Shown: one piece after another, positions 14,814 through 21,797 of the stretch
Layout of the letters: every line of letters starts with the position of its first letter
Position numbering within the stretch: position 1 is the first letter of the stretch
DNA from: SHLQ01 sp964196045
Lineage (GTDB): Bacteria; Actinomycetota; Acidimicrobiia; Acidimicrobiales; SHLQ01
Length of the DNA stretch: 21,900 nucleotides
Assembly: GCA_964196045.1 (NCBI GenBank)
Contig: CAXMRH010000135.1
Coordinates: 1-21,900, forward strand
Reading direction: 5' to 3'
Notes under the pieces: model-generated
What the model was told of the DNA's origin: nothing
The model's database searches: none
The model's input: the letters and a program-made list of their open reading frames with translations, nothing else
Position numbers and translations under genes: made by a program

Positions 14814-16186
14814 AGCTCTACGACACGCTGAGCAGAGACGTCGTCGACTTCGTCCCCCGCAAGGAAGGCGAAGTGTCCCTCTATGCCTGTGGGCCGACGG
14901 TCTATGACCACCCCCACCTCGGGCACGCCCGTCAGGCAATGACGTACGACATTGCGAGGCGTTACTTCGAGTGGAGCGGCTATCGGGTGCACCACGTCGC
15001 GAACGTGACCGACATCGATGACAACATCATCAACCGTGCCAACCGTGAAGGCGTGACCGAAACCACCATTGCGGAGAAGTGGGAGAGCATCTACATCGAT
15101 GCCATGGATGATCTGGGCATTCTGCACCCCCATGACCGTCCTCATGCCACCGACTACGTCGACGAAATGGTCGAGTTCATCGGGGCTCTGATTGACAACG
15201 GTGCCGCCTACGAGACCGACTCTGGTGTCTATCTACGTGTACGAACCGTCGAAGGGTACGGAGATCTCGTACATCGCACGCCGGACGAGCTCGCCGAGGG
15301 CTCGGGAGCACGCATCGAGGTCGACGAATCGAAGGAAGACCCGCTCGATTTTGCACTCTGGAAGGCCGCCAAGGCGGACGAGCCCACCTGGGCGTCTCCA
15401 TGGGGACCTGGTCGACCCGGCTGGCACATCGAATGTGTTGCGATGAGCCTTGGCATCCTCGGTGACGGCTTCGATCTCCACGGGGGCGGGACGGACCTCA
15501 TTTTCCCCCACCACACGAACGAACGAGCTGAGGCAATAGCGGCAGGACGGAGCTTCTCGCGTTACTGGATGCACAACGCGATGCTCAATATCGGCGGTGA
15601 GAAGATGTCGAAGTCTCTCAACAACTTCACCACCGTTCGGGCCCTATTAGATGAACATCCGCTCAACGCCCGAGCGCTTCGACTGCTCTTGCTCCAAACC
15701 CACTATCGCAAGATCCTCGAAATCAACTCCGAAGTGATGGAGCAAGCTCGCGAAGGAGTGAAGCGCGTCGACGCGATGGTGCGCAAAGCCCGCGGTGCTG
15801 GCATCACCCTCACCACGAACGAGCGCGATGCGGAGGCGATCGACCGCTTTCGGGCGGCAATGGATCACGACTTCGGCACCCCTGATGCGATGGCAACCGT
15901 CTTCGACCTCGTGCGACATGCAAACGGCGCGATCGATTCCGGCTCGCCGGATGCGACTGCATTGGTTTCGACCGCCATCGAGCTCTCGAACGCACTCGGG
16001 CTCGCGGTTGGCGAGTCAGAGGAAGACGGCGACGATTCCGCAGCCATCGAGGCCAAGGTCGCGGCCCGTGCTGTCGCGAAAGAGAACAAGGACTTCGAGT
16101 CAGCAGATCGAATCCGTGACGAGCTCGCGGCAATGGGCATCACGGTCGAAGACACCGCAACTGGACCCATCTGGCATCGCAACTGA
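14810..16186 (+). CDS. cysS: Cysteinyl-tRNA synthetase
   Basis: A 458-residue cytoplasmic enzyme that charges tRNA-Cys with cysteine. The class I signatures are HLGHA (36-40, the HIGH box) and EKMSKSLNN (KMSKS at 265-269). The discriminating zinc site matches the Escherichia coli numbering closely: Cys27, Cys209 (HIEC), His234 (FPHH) and Glu238. The C-terminal region includes a helical domain and the terminal segment KDFESADRIRDELAAMGI, typical of full-length CysRS and absent from MshC. It starts at GTG 14810 within GTGA, overlapping the mshC stop; no independent ribosome site is clear, so it depends on coupling. It and mshC share obvious common descent along their catalytic cores. A 12-bp hairpin lies 6 bp after the stop. 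Confidence 0.96.
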   Translation: MKLYDTLSRDVVDFVPRKEGEVSLYACGPTVYDHPHLGHARQAMTYDIARRYFEWSGYRVHHVANVTDIDDNIINRANREGVTETTIAEKWESIYIDAMDDLGILHPHDRPHATDYVDEMVEFIGALIDNGAAYETDSGVYLRVRTVEGYGDLVHRTPDELAEGSGARIEVDESKEDPLDFALWKAAKADEPTWASPWGPGRPGWHIECVAMSLGILGDGFDLHGGGTDLIFPHHTNERAEAIAAGRSFSRYWMHNAMLNIGGEKMSKSLNNFTTVRALLDEHPLNARALRLLLLQTHYRKILEINSEVMEQAREGVKRVDAMVRKARGAGITLTTNERDAEAIDRFRAAMDHDFGTPDAMATVFDLVRHANGAIDSGSPDATALVSTAIELSNALGLAVGESEEDGDDSAAIEAKVAARAVAKENKDFESADRIRDELAAMGITVEDTATGPIWHRN

Positions 16187-16192
16187 GCCACG

Positions 16193-16230
16193 CGCCTGAC
16201 GGCTACATCGATGTTGTGAGCCGTCAGGCG
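16193..16230. terminator. Bidirectional terminator hairpin, 12-bp perfect stem
   Basis: CGCCTGACGGCT (16193-16204) is the exact inverse of AGCCGTCAGGCG (16219-16230), with a 14-nt loop that can add three more pairs (ACA with TGT). It lies between the convergent ends of cysS (16186) and the beta-propeller gene (16269) and so can end both transcripts. There is no T-run on either side. Confidence 0.75.
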
Positions 16231-16268
16231 AGCAACTCGGTTAGTGAGAGCAGCGAACGGCAGCGGCA

Positions 16269-17909
16269 TCAGCGGATGCCGTACACCCCGCCCATCCGAG
16301 TGCCGACGACTATCGTGCCGTCCCAAACCGCCGGGGTCGATTCGATGCACCCATCGTCGAGGTCGAGCGCCCAGAGCTCGGACGGTTCACCTCGTACGTT
16401 CGAGACGTCGTACGCCCGAAGGGTTCCCGCGCAATCACCCATCAACAAGACGTCGTCTACGACCACAGGCGACTGCCAGAGATGAAGTCCGAGGCCGATG
16501 TTCCAGAGATCAGCTCCCGTCCCAGAGTCGACTGCGCGTAGCTGCCCTCCTTGGCTCGCGAAGATGACGGCGCCACCGTGAAGTGCCGGCGTCCCCCAGA
16601 TACCGGAGTCGATGCCCTGGTTCTCGAACACGCCCCAGACGAGTGCGTCGTCGGCGCTCTTTGTTGGGTCGATCTTGAGCAGCTGACCCAACTCGTTCGA
16701 TCGAGCAGTGCCACGTTCGTATTCGGCAGCCACGTAGAGCATGCCCTCCTCGTCGACGACGATGGAGGCATCGACATCATCGCCTACCCAATATCGAAAG
16801 ATTCGCGTCGGATCTCCGCCGTCTCGCAAAGGCGAGATATCCCACCCCTGTACGAGGCCGCCCGAGTTCGCGAAGTAAAGGGTGTCTCCACTGATGGCGA
16901 CCGAGTTCTCGATCGAGACGTTCTCTCCTACCTCAGTAATCAACTCGTCATCCCAACCAGGGGCGGTGAAGATGAGCTCGGGATCTGCAGTGACGAGGCC
17001 ATCTTCGTCGTAGCCACGATTCAGTTTTACGATATGGATCCGACTGTTCTCGCCCCCTATGAAGAGATAGTCCTCGAGGACGAGACCTGCCCCGTCCCAG
17101 TCGTTGTTCCATTTTCTTTGCCCCGTGGCCTCGGCATCAAGCCTCCACAGCTCGCGGGGTTCCGAACCATCGAAGGCGATCAATCGGTAGAAATTGTCCC
17201 GCGAACCCGTGTAGACGATCGGATAGCCATCGGGGTCGATCGTGACCGATCCCTTGATGATGTCGCCCGTTTGAAACTTGGGTAGCAGCGGCTCACCAGT
17301 TTCGCTATCGAGAAAGTGAACCGCGCCGTCGAGTGCCCCAAAGACCGCCCAAAGCCGCTCATCGCGTCGAAAGAGCGCTGGCTGGCCAGTCCATCCGGTT
17401 CCGCACCAGACCCGTGTTTCGGAGCCAACGCTCGATTGGCGGCAAAGGCCACCATCCTCGGGGTATCTCCACGCGACAGTCGGGGCATCGGGGATGGGAC
17501 CGCGCCCATAGAAGGATCGGGTGGGCGACCCACGAAAGGTGAGCAAGCCCTCGGTCGCATTCGGTGGAGACACTCCGACCATCCGCGGATCGACGAAGAC
17601 CGATGTGTCGAACACGATCTCTGGAACGACCCGCTCCTCGGGAAAGTCGGTTACCTCGTGGAGTTCACGCGCGGAGACCTGATCGCTATTGGTGATCGAG
17701 AGGAAATCGAGGGTCGATGTCCGAACGTCTTCTGCGATGGGCAGAGCAAAGAATGCCGTCCCGATGATGAGAAGCGCACCGAGCGAGAGTCCAATCCGGA
17801 CCCGGTCGATCGATCGATGCCGTCGGCGACGACGTGCGGGACCGACTATGGGCGCGGCATCCGGGAGCTGGGCGCCCCTCCGGGCTTCATCAGGCTCGCA
17901 TTCTTGCAT
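16269..17909 (-). CDS. Membrane-anchored PQQ-like beta-propeller protein
   Basis: A 546-residue protein. Residues 1-37 are basic and cytoplasmic (RRRRR near 26-30), residues 38-58 form one membrane helix, and the rest is outside. From about residue 115 there are repeated beta-sheet blades of the PQQ/quinoprotein kind, with recurrent patterns such as DGTIVVGTRMGGVYGI at the end, GALDGAVHFLDSETGEPL, and GGQLRAVDSGTGADLWNIG. This is a scaffold or ligand-binding propeller; I see no catalytic dehydrogenase signature, so enzyme activity is doubtful. Several Cys in the outer part (about residues 155, 168 and 491) may pair. Start is ATG 17909, 14 bp after the DUF3499 stop; the ribosome site is weak, which fits coupling. 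Role unknown; envelope assembly is possible, as for BamB-like propellers. Confidence 0.82.
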   Translation of the reverse strand: MQECEPDEARRGAQLPDAAPIVGPARRRRRHRSIDRVRIGLSLGALLIIGTAFFALPIAEDVRTSTLDFLSITNSDQVSARELHEVTDFPEERVVPEIVFDTSVFVDPRMVGVSPPNATEGLLTFRGSPTRSFYGRGPIPDAPTVAWRYPEDGGLCRQSSVGSETRVWCGTGWTGQPALFRRDERLWAVFGALDGAVHFLDSETGEPLLPKFQTGDIIKGSVTIDPDGYPIVYTGSRDNFYRLIAFDGSEPRELWRLDAEATGQRKWNNDWDGAGLVLEDYLFIGGENSRIHIVKLNRGYDEDGLVTADPELIFTAPGWDDELITEVGENVSIENSVAISGDTLYFANSGGLVQGWDISPLRDGGDPTRIFRYWVGDDVDASIVVDEEGMLYVAAEYERGTARSNELGQLLKIDPTKSADDALVWGVFENQGIDSGIWGTPALHGGAVIFASQGGQLRAVDSGTGADLWNIGLGLHLWQSPVVVDDVLLMGDCAGTLRAYDVSNVRGEPSELWALDLDDGCIESTPAVWDGTIVVGTRMGGVYGIR

Positions 17910-17923
17910 CTGCGATGAGTTTG

Positions 17924-18442
17924 TCAGGAAACGGCGATGCGGTGCTCTGGCTCAAACGGTGGAAATGGCAATTCGATCGTGCCGCCTCCATCGTCTTTGA
18001 TGCGCGCTACTCGTCGTTGCTCCAACTCGTCAAGGGCAGCCCGAGTCGCGTCGAGCTTTCGGTCGGGCCCGTGGAACGCTCGATGTAGCAAGGATCCCGC
18101 GGTTGGCTCACTCATCTCACCGACGGGATGGTCCTCGGTGGCCTGCTGGACGTCTCTGTGGGCCGGTCCGGCGGCGCCGCGATGCTCCTCAGCAACAGCC
18201 TCAGATGGCGTGTCGGTCAACGCAAGAAACCACGGACGATCTTGGGTGTGGGCCCGCTGTTCGGTCGTGCGCTCGAACGTCCACCCAGTCGGGACGGTGA
18301 ATCGCTCTGCATGCGAGGCGCAGAGTCCCACGCTCGCATCGCCGCGCACGGCTCGCTCGATCACCCGCTGCTCACCAGGCGCAAAGTCGAGCCACACGTG
18401 TACCGAATCGGTGCAGGCTGGCTTCGCGCACACATTCGACAT
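17924..18442 (-). CDS. DUF3499-family protein, likely zinc-binding
   Basis: A 172-residue protein of an actinobacterial family of unknown function. The recognisable part is the N-terminal 60 residues: MSNVCAKPAC, a beta hairpin, VGLCASHAERF and VPTGWTFER. Cys5, Cys10, Cys41 and His44 have the spacing of a small zinc-binding site (C-x4-C...C-x2-H). The C-terminal half is charged and probably disordered. The open frame runs upstream to 18637, but ATG 18442 is chosen because TATGGT lies 7 nt before it (leaderless) and because it gives the family N-terminus; ATG 18454 is the alternative. It is followed 14 bp later by the beta-propeller gene and probably forms an operon with it. It is divergent from the DUF4157-like gene. 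Confidence 0.75.
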   Translation of the reverse strand: MSNVCAKPACTDSVHVWLDFAPGEQRVIERAVRGDASVGLCASHAERFTVPTGWTFERTTEQRAHTQDRPWFLALTDTPSEAVAEEHRGAAGPAHRDVQQATEDHPVGEMSEPTAGSLLHRAFHGPDRKLDATRAALDELEQRRVARIKDDGGGTIELPFPPFEPEHRIAVS

Positions 18443-18449
18443 AGCCACG

Positions 18450-18455
18450 ACCATA
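18450..18455 (-). promoter_or_regulatory. Leaderless -10 box for DUF3499 gene
   Basis: On the minus strand TATGGT fits TANNNT and is followed by exactly 7 nt, then ATG 18442. A second possible box, TACTTT (18477 to 18472), lies further upstream and could make a short leader instead. Confidence 0.5.
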
Positions 18456-18514
18456 ACAAAACCCTCGATCCAAAGTACATACGTGTCATTTGCAGAAGCG
18501 TTGCTCCTCCGACC

Positions 18515-18520
18515 TACAGT
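18515..18520 (+). promoter_or_regulatory. Candidate -10 box for DUF4157-like gene
   Basis: TACAGT fits TANNNT and lies 57 nt before GTG 18578. TTGCAG at 18490-18495, 19 bp upstream, is a fair -35. The 135-bp region 18443-18577 thus carries promoters for both divergent genes. Confidence 0.35.
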
Positions 18521-18577
18521 CGTTGCGCGGCCACCCATCTGCGGCCATCGACCACTAGCAGCAGCGAGGTGCAACTC

Positions 18578-19000
18578 GTGTCGAAAGATGTCAAGCGACG
18601 CAACCTCGAACCCGACGAGATCGACGTATATGACCACGTGGCTTCGGCCGTACTAGGCCGGGTCCGACTCATGCGAACAAATCTCCTCCCTCCGGCCGCT
18701 GACGGCATGACCATCGGTCGGTTCATCTTCCTCCGCGGTGACCGGATTCAGGATCGGTCGACAGCGCTTCTCGCGCACGAACTCGTGCATGTCCGGCAGT
18801 TTGCGGAGCTCGGTCCGGTGCGATTCTTCAGTCAGTACCTCGGCGCGTATTTCAAGAACGTTTGGAAGCTGCGAAACCACCGTGCCGCATACCTTGCGAT
18901 TCCTCTCGAACAAGAGGCGCGTGAGGCCGCCTCGTCGTGGGCCAGCAAGCAACGAGACGGCAAGCGCATCGAGAAGTCCGCCGACGGCGATCCGCACTGA
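18578..19000 (+). CDS. Small HExxH protein, DUF4157-like putative metallopeptidase
   Basis: A 140-residue protein. It has the motif AHELVHVRQF with His67, Glu68 and His71, and a downstream IPLEQEAREAA segment whose Glu (about residue 110) is a plausible third zinc ligand. This pattern is seen in DUF4157-type proteins, which often occur as one domain in larger toxin or contractile-injection proteins; here it stands alone. No signal peptide or membrane helix is visible, so it is probably cytoplasmic. The frame continues upstream to 18128 inside the divergent gene, but GTG 18578 is preferred because GCGAGG lies 8 nt upstream; an in-frame GTG at 18569 is possible. Peptidase activity is not proven. 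Its neighbours do not name a substrate. Confidence 0.7.
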   Translation: MSKDVKRRNLEPDEIDVYDHVASAVLGRVRLMRTNLLPPAADGMTIGRFIFLRGDRIQDRSTALLAHELVHVRQFAELGPVRFFSQYLGAYFKNVWKLRNHRAAYLAIPLEQEAREAASSWASKQRDGKRIEKSADGDPH

Positions 19001-19034
19001 CGCCCTCTTCGACCGTGCAGCTTGGCGCTGCGTC

Positions 19035-19040
19035 TAAAAT
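19035..19040 (+). promoter_or_regulatory. Candidate -10 box for zinc-ribbon protein operon
   Basis: TAAAAT is a near-consensus -10 box. It would start a transcript near 19047, giving a leader of about 24 nt before ATG 19071. No good -35 is visible. Confidence 0.5.
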
Positions 19041-19070
19041 CGGGTCGACTTTGGCCGATTGGTGGAGGCT

Positions 19071-20264
19071 ATGTCAGCCTCATCAAGCAACGACTGCTAC
19101 CTCTGCAGTGCACGAAATGACCCGGAAGCGGAGTCCTGCGTTCGTTGCGACGGGCAGCTGCTGAAGCTGCCAACAGAGAACGTCGACATCGCCAACACCG
19201 ACCCTGCCGACTTAATCCTCGACGAGGTCTCCGATAATCCGATCAAGGCTCAGCAGAAGCGTAGGAACCGATCGGGATCAGTCGAGGACCAGCGGCTGTC
19301 TGACGCCCTCGGAATGAACGAGGACCACATCGACCTCGGGTTGATCGACCCGGTCGTCACGAGCATTCCACGGGCCTCGCAATCGGCGAGCATCCCGCTG
19401 CTCGGAACGCGCGCTGGGGCAATCCCGCAGTCATCGATGCACGTGACGGATCTCGGCGTTCGCACGTACGTCCTCCTTGGACTGCTCCTCCTGGCAACAG
19501 CTTGGCTCGGATGGGCAACACTGAGCGAAGGCAGCGTGGACGCGAGGCCGGACAACCTTGCGTTCACGAACTCAACGTTGCCTGTCCAAGTTACGACGAC
19601 CACGGAACCTCCACGGCGCAAGTGGTCCGAAGCTGAAGCCGTGGGTCGGTATGGACCAGCCTTCACGCGAGTGCTTCTGTATGACTGCCCCTCGACTACT
19701 CCCGAAGGAGCGACCGTCAAGATCGAAGAGATCGATGATCTCTGGACCGCCGGAATTGCGCTCGATGAACACAACGTGATCCTGAACGAGTCCGACCTAC
19801 GCTCGGCCAACGTTGCGGTGATCCGAAGTCGCAGCGGCGTCCGACGGCTCGCCATCGTCGCGCCCGGCCCAGAAGGACTGCGAATCGCGACGACGGACGC
19901 AACCATCAGTCGTCACCTCGCACTCACCGAGACATCTATGGGAGACCCGGTGTTCCACCTCGCCTATGACCTAGAAACCAGCATTGTTGAGGGCCTCTCC
20001 GACGCTTCGAAGGAACCGTTCGAACTGACCATCACCGATCTCGGTGAGGTCGACGCCGTCCGGATCGACCGGACAAGGCTCGATCTATCGATTCTCAGAG
20101 CGATCGACCACGAGGTCGAGGTGGTCGAAATCGAGGACGACCCGAAGCCGGAGACAACCTGCGACCGAGCGGCCCAGCTCATGCGCACGGACATCGACCC
20201 GATGCAGCGGACGAACAACGAGAACGACCAACCACAGACCGACAAAGAAACCGAGGTGGAGTGA
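19071..20264 (+). CDS. Zinc-ribbon, one-TM protein with possible degenerate trypsin-like domain
   Basis: About 397 residues in three parts. The N-terminus has a zinc-ribbon-like CxxC-x10-CxxC (Cys9, Cys12, Cys23, Cys26). A disordered acidic/basic section follows, then a membrane helix at residues 132-151. The outer region contains a segment (about 200-300) whose pattern, GIALDEHNVILNESDLRSA and later TETSMGDPVFHL, resembles the first barrel of HtrA/trypsin-like proteases. In this alignment the catalytic His sits in the ESD stretch and no GxSGG is seen, so it would be inactive; this is my reading by eye and uncertain. The acidic C-terminus ends near a terminal Cys. ATG 19071 has GGAGG only 2 nt away, unusually close; GTG 19062 is the alternative. 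The next gene overlaps its stop by four bases. Confidence 0.72.
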   Translation: MSASSSNDCYLCSARNDPEAESCVRCDGQLLKLPTENVDIANTDPADLILDEVSDNPIKAQQKRRNRSGSVEDQRLSDALGMNEDHIDLGLIDPVVTSIPRASQSASIPLLGTRAGAIPQSSMHVTDLGVRTYVLLGLLLLATAWLGWATLSEGSVDARPDNLAFTNSTLPVQVTTTTEPPRRKWSEAEAVGRYGPAFTRVLLYDCPSTTPEGATVKIEEIDDLWTAGIALDEHNVILNESDLRSANVAVIRSRSGVRRLAIVAPGPEGLRIATTDATISRHLALTETSMGDPVFHLAYDLETSIVEGLSDASKEPFELTITDLGEVDAVRIDRTRLDLSILRAIDHEVEVVEIEDDPKPETTCDRAAQLMRTDIDPMQRTNNENDQPQTDKETEVE

Positions 20265-21034
20265 CCATGGAACCCCTGGCAGCCATGACCAGCGTCATGA
20301 CCACAGCAGCCTTCCACGCGTCAGCGAGCGGGCAGATCATCGAATCGAACGCACCATTCGTGCAGTTGATGCGATGTGTTCCTGGCGACGACTGGCGAAT
20401 GAGCGTCAGCAACGGTGATCGAACTCTCGTCGATACGTTCTGGGACTCGATCTTCCAGACGTCACAGAGCTTGCACCAGCCGGTGGCGTTCCACGTTCAC
20501 GGCGACGACGACGACGTGTACCAGATCCGCGCTCAGGCGGTCACGGACAACGACGGAAACGTCGTCACCGCCGTCGGAATCGTGGTCGTGGAAGCGACGA
20601 TGTCCAAACGTCGGTGGGACACTGACAACGCGACCGGGCTCCCCGAACACGATGCTGTCATCGAGCGATTTGATGAGCTGACCGAGAGGGACCAATCGTT
20701 TGCGGCGGCAGTGATCTTGCTCGATCCAGCCGATGCGAACGACGAGGTGCTCCGAAAGGAAGCAGCTCGCCAGCTCCTATCCACAGTTCGCCCGACAGAC
20801 CTCATCGCAAGTGCCGCCGACGGACGCTTTCTGTTGTGTGCGACTGGCGTGCCAACGTCCGATACCGCGCTGGCCATGGCAGAGCGAATGACGTCTGCCC
20901 TCGCCGAGTCCTCGATCATCGCCCGTATTGGACTCGTGCTCTCCGACCATGATGCGGCGACCGCAACGTTGGTCCGAGAGGCAGAGGCGGGCGCATACGC
21001 GAGCGAGCCTGGGTCGTACGGCTTCGCACCCTGA
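20261..21034 (+). CDS. PAS-like plus degenerate GGDEF domain protein
   Basis: A 257-residue soluble protein. Residues about 15-112 resemble a PAS sensor (HASASGQIIESNAPFVQLM, closing with DNDGNVVTAVGIVVVEAT). Residues 118-257 follow the GGDEF layout: DNATGLPEHDAV matches the DxLTGLPNR opening, RPTDLIASAADGRFLL matches RxSDxxARLGGDEFxxL, and ARIGLVLSDHDAATATLVREAEAGAY matches the terminal SxGxA...AD..Y segment. The active-site GGDEF is replaced by ADGRF (about residues 186-190), so cyclic-di-GMP synthesis is not expected; binding of nucleotides or protein partners is more likely. The GTG at 20261 overlaps the upstream stop (GTGA); ATG 20267, with GGTGGAG upstream, is also possible. The tight overlap suggests it works with the membrane zinc-ribbon protein. 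Confidence 0.75.
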   Translation: MTMEPLAAMTSVMTTAAFHASASGQIIESNAPFVQLMRCVPGDDWRMSVSNGDRTLVDTFWDSIFQTSQSLHQPVAFHVHGDDDDVYQIRAQAVTDNDGNVVTAVGIVVVEATMSKRRWDTDNATGLPEHDAVIERFDELTERDQSFAAAVILLDPADANDEVLRKEAARQLLSTVRPTDLIASAADGRFLLCATGVPTSDTALAMAERMTSALAESSIIARIGLVLSDHDAATATLVREAEAGAYASEPGSYGFAP

Positions 21035-21068
21035 GCTGTTGACTCTCGTGCGTAGCGCGAGCTCTCAG
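21031..21068. terminator. Hairpin between convergent GGDEF-like and cyclophilin genes
   Basis: CTCGTGC (21045-21051) pairs with GCGCGAG (21055-21061) through a 3-nt loop with one T-G pair, and the outer CTGAG (21031-21035) pairs with CTCAG (21064-21068). It spans the stops of both convergent genes, so it may end both transcripts. No T-run. Confidence 0.5.
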
Positions 21069-21619
21069 GCTTCGGTGATTGTGACGGAGTTGATCACGAC
21101 GTCGACGTCGGGGCGATCACCGCGATCTACGGCGACACCCTGCATTGCGTCGAGAACATCGAGCCCTTCGGTGATCTGCCCGAACAATGAATAGTGCGGT
21201 GGGAGACCAACACCGCTCGCACCGCTGACGAGGAAGAACTGGCTGCCGTTGGTGTTTGGACCGGCGTTGGCCATTGCCACGGATCCGATCTTGTAACTGT
21301 TCGGCGCTGGCAGTTCGTCTTCGAACTTGTACCCCGGACCTCCGCGGCCAGTTCCCGCCGGGTCGCCACCTTGGCACATGAACGTATTGATGATTCGGTG
21401 GAAGATAACGCCCTCGTAGTACTTGTATCGAGCCAAGACGACGAAGTTATTCACCGTCTTCGGTGCTGCTGCTGCATCAAGAGCGATCGTCATCGAACCC
21501 ATCGACGTGTCAAGCACGGCGGTGTAGGACTTCGATTCATCGATGCACATGTCGGGCGGCTGACCAAACTCGGTCTGGCGTTCGGCTGATCCATCAGCTG
21601 GAGGGCATGGTGTTGACAT
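21065..21619 (-). CDS. Cyclophilin-type peptidyl-prolyl cis-trans isomerase
   Basis: A 184-residue enzyme that speeds cis-trans isomerisation of proline peptide bonds. It has the cyclophilin core: FHRIINTFMCQGGDPAG with catalytic Arg75, the NTNGSQFFL strand, and the LFGQITEGLDVLDAM end. The Trp that binds cyclosporin in human CypA appears replaced in the GVGLPPHYSLFG loop, as in many bacterial members. The N-terminal extension (STPCPPADGS...PPDMCID) holds two Cys. No signal peptide is visible, so it is probably cytoplasmic. ATG 21619 is chosen because AGGA lies 9 nt upstream; a TTG at 21646 is in frame but lies in the leader. On this strand TACCGT (21679 to 21674) is a possible -10 box. It faces the GGDEF-like gene across a hairpin. 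Confidence 0.93.
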   Translation of the reverse strand: MSTPCPPADGSAERQTEFGQPPDMCIDESKSYTAVLDTSMGSMTIALDAAAAPKTVNNFVVLARYKYYEGVIFHRIINTFMCQGGDPAGTGRGGPGYKFEDELPAPNSYKIGSVAMANAGPNTNGSQFFLVSGASGVGLPPHYSLFGQITEGLDVLDAMQGVAVDRGDRPDVDVVINSVTITEA

Positions 21620-21641
21620 CGAGGTGGGTCCTATCGCTGGC

Positions 21642-21662
21642 ACCAAGCGCCATCCGCTTGGT
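21642..21662 (-). promoter_or_regulatory. Hairpin in the cyclophilin leader
   Basis: ACCAAGCG (21642-21649) and CGCTTGGT (21655-21662) form a perfect 8-bp stem with a 5-nt loop. On the minus strand it lies between the candidate -10 box (21679 to 21674) and the ATG, ending 22 nt before the start. It could be an operator palindrome or a leader structure that affects translation. Confidence 0.5.
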
Positions 21663-21783
21663 CACGAACGATGACGGTAGCCGATCGACTGGCAGAGTTG
21701 GGGTCTCGACCGCGGAACCGAGTCGAACCGTCGTCCGAGCATTCTTCGAGCAACTATCCACCCCCGGACCGCATCCCTCCCCC

Positions 21784-21789
21784 TATTGT
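21784..21789 (+). promoter_or_regulatory. Leaderless -10 box for the gene at 21798
   Basis: TATTGT fits TANNNT and is followed by 8 nt, then ATG 21798, close to the leaderless spacing seen elsewhere in this window. Confidence 0.5.
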
Positions 21790-21797
21790 CAGCGGGC

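Noticed and set aside
18128..18577. N-terminal extension of the DUF4157-like protein
   Set aside because: It runs antisense through the DUF3499 gene; the start at 18578 has a ribosome site and a promoter candidate nearby.
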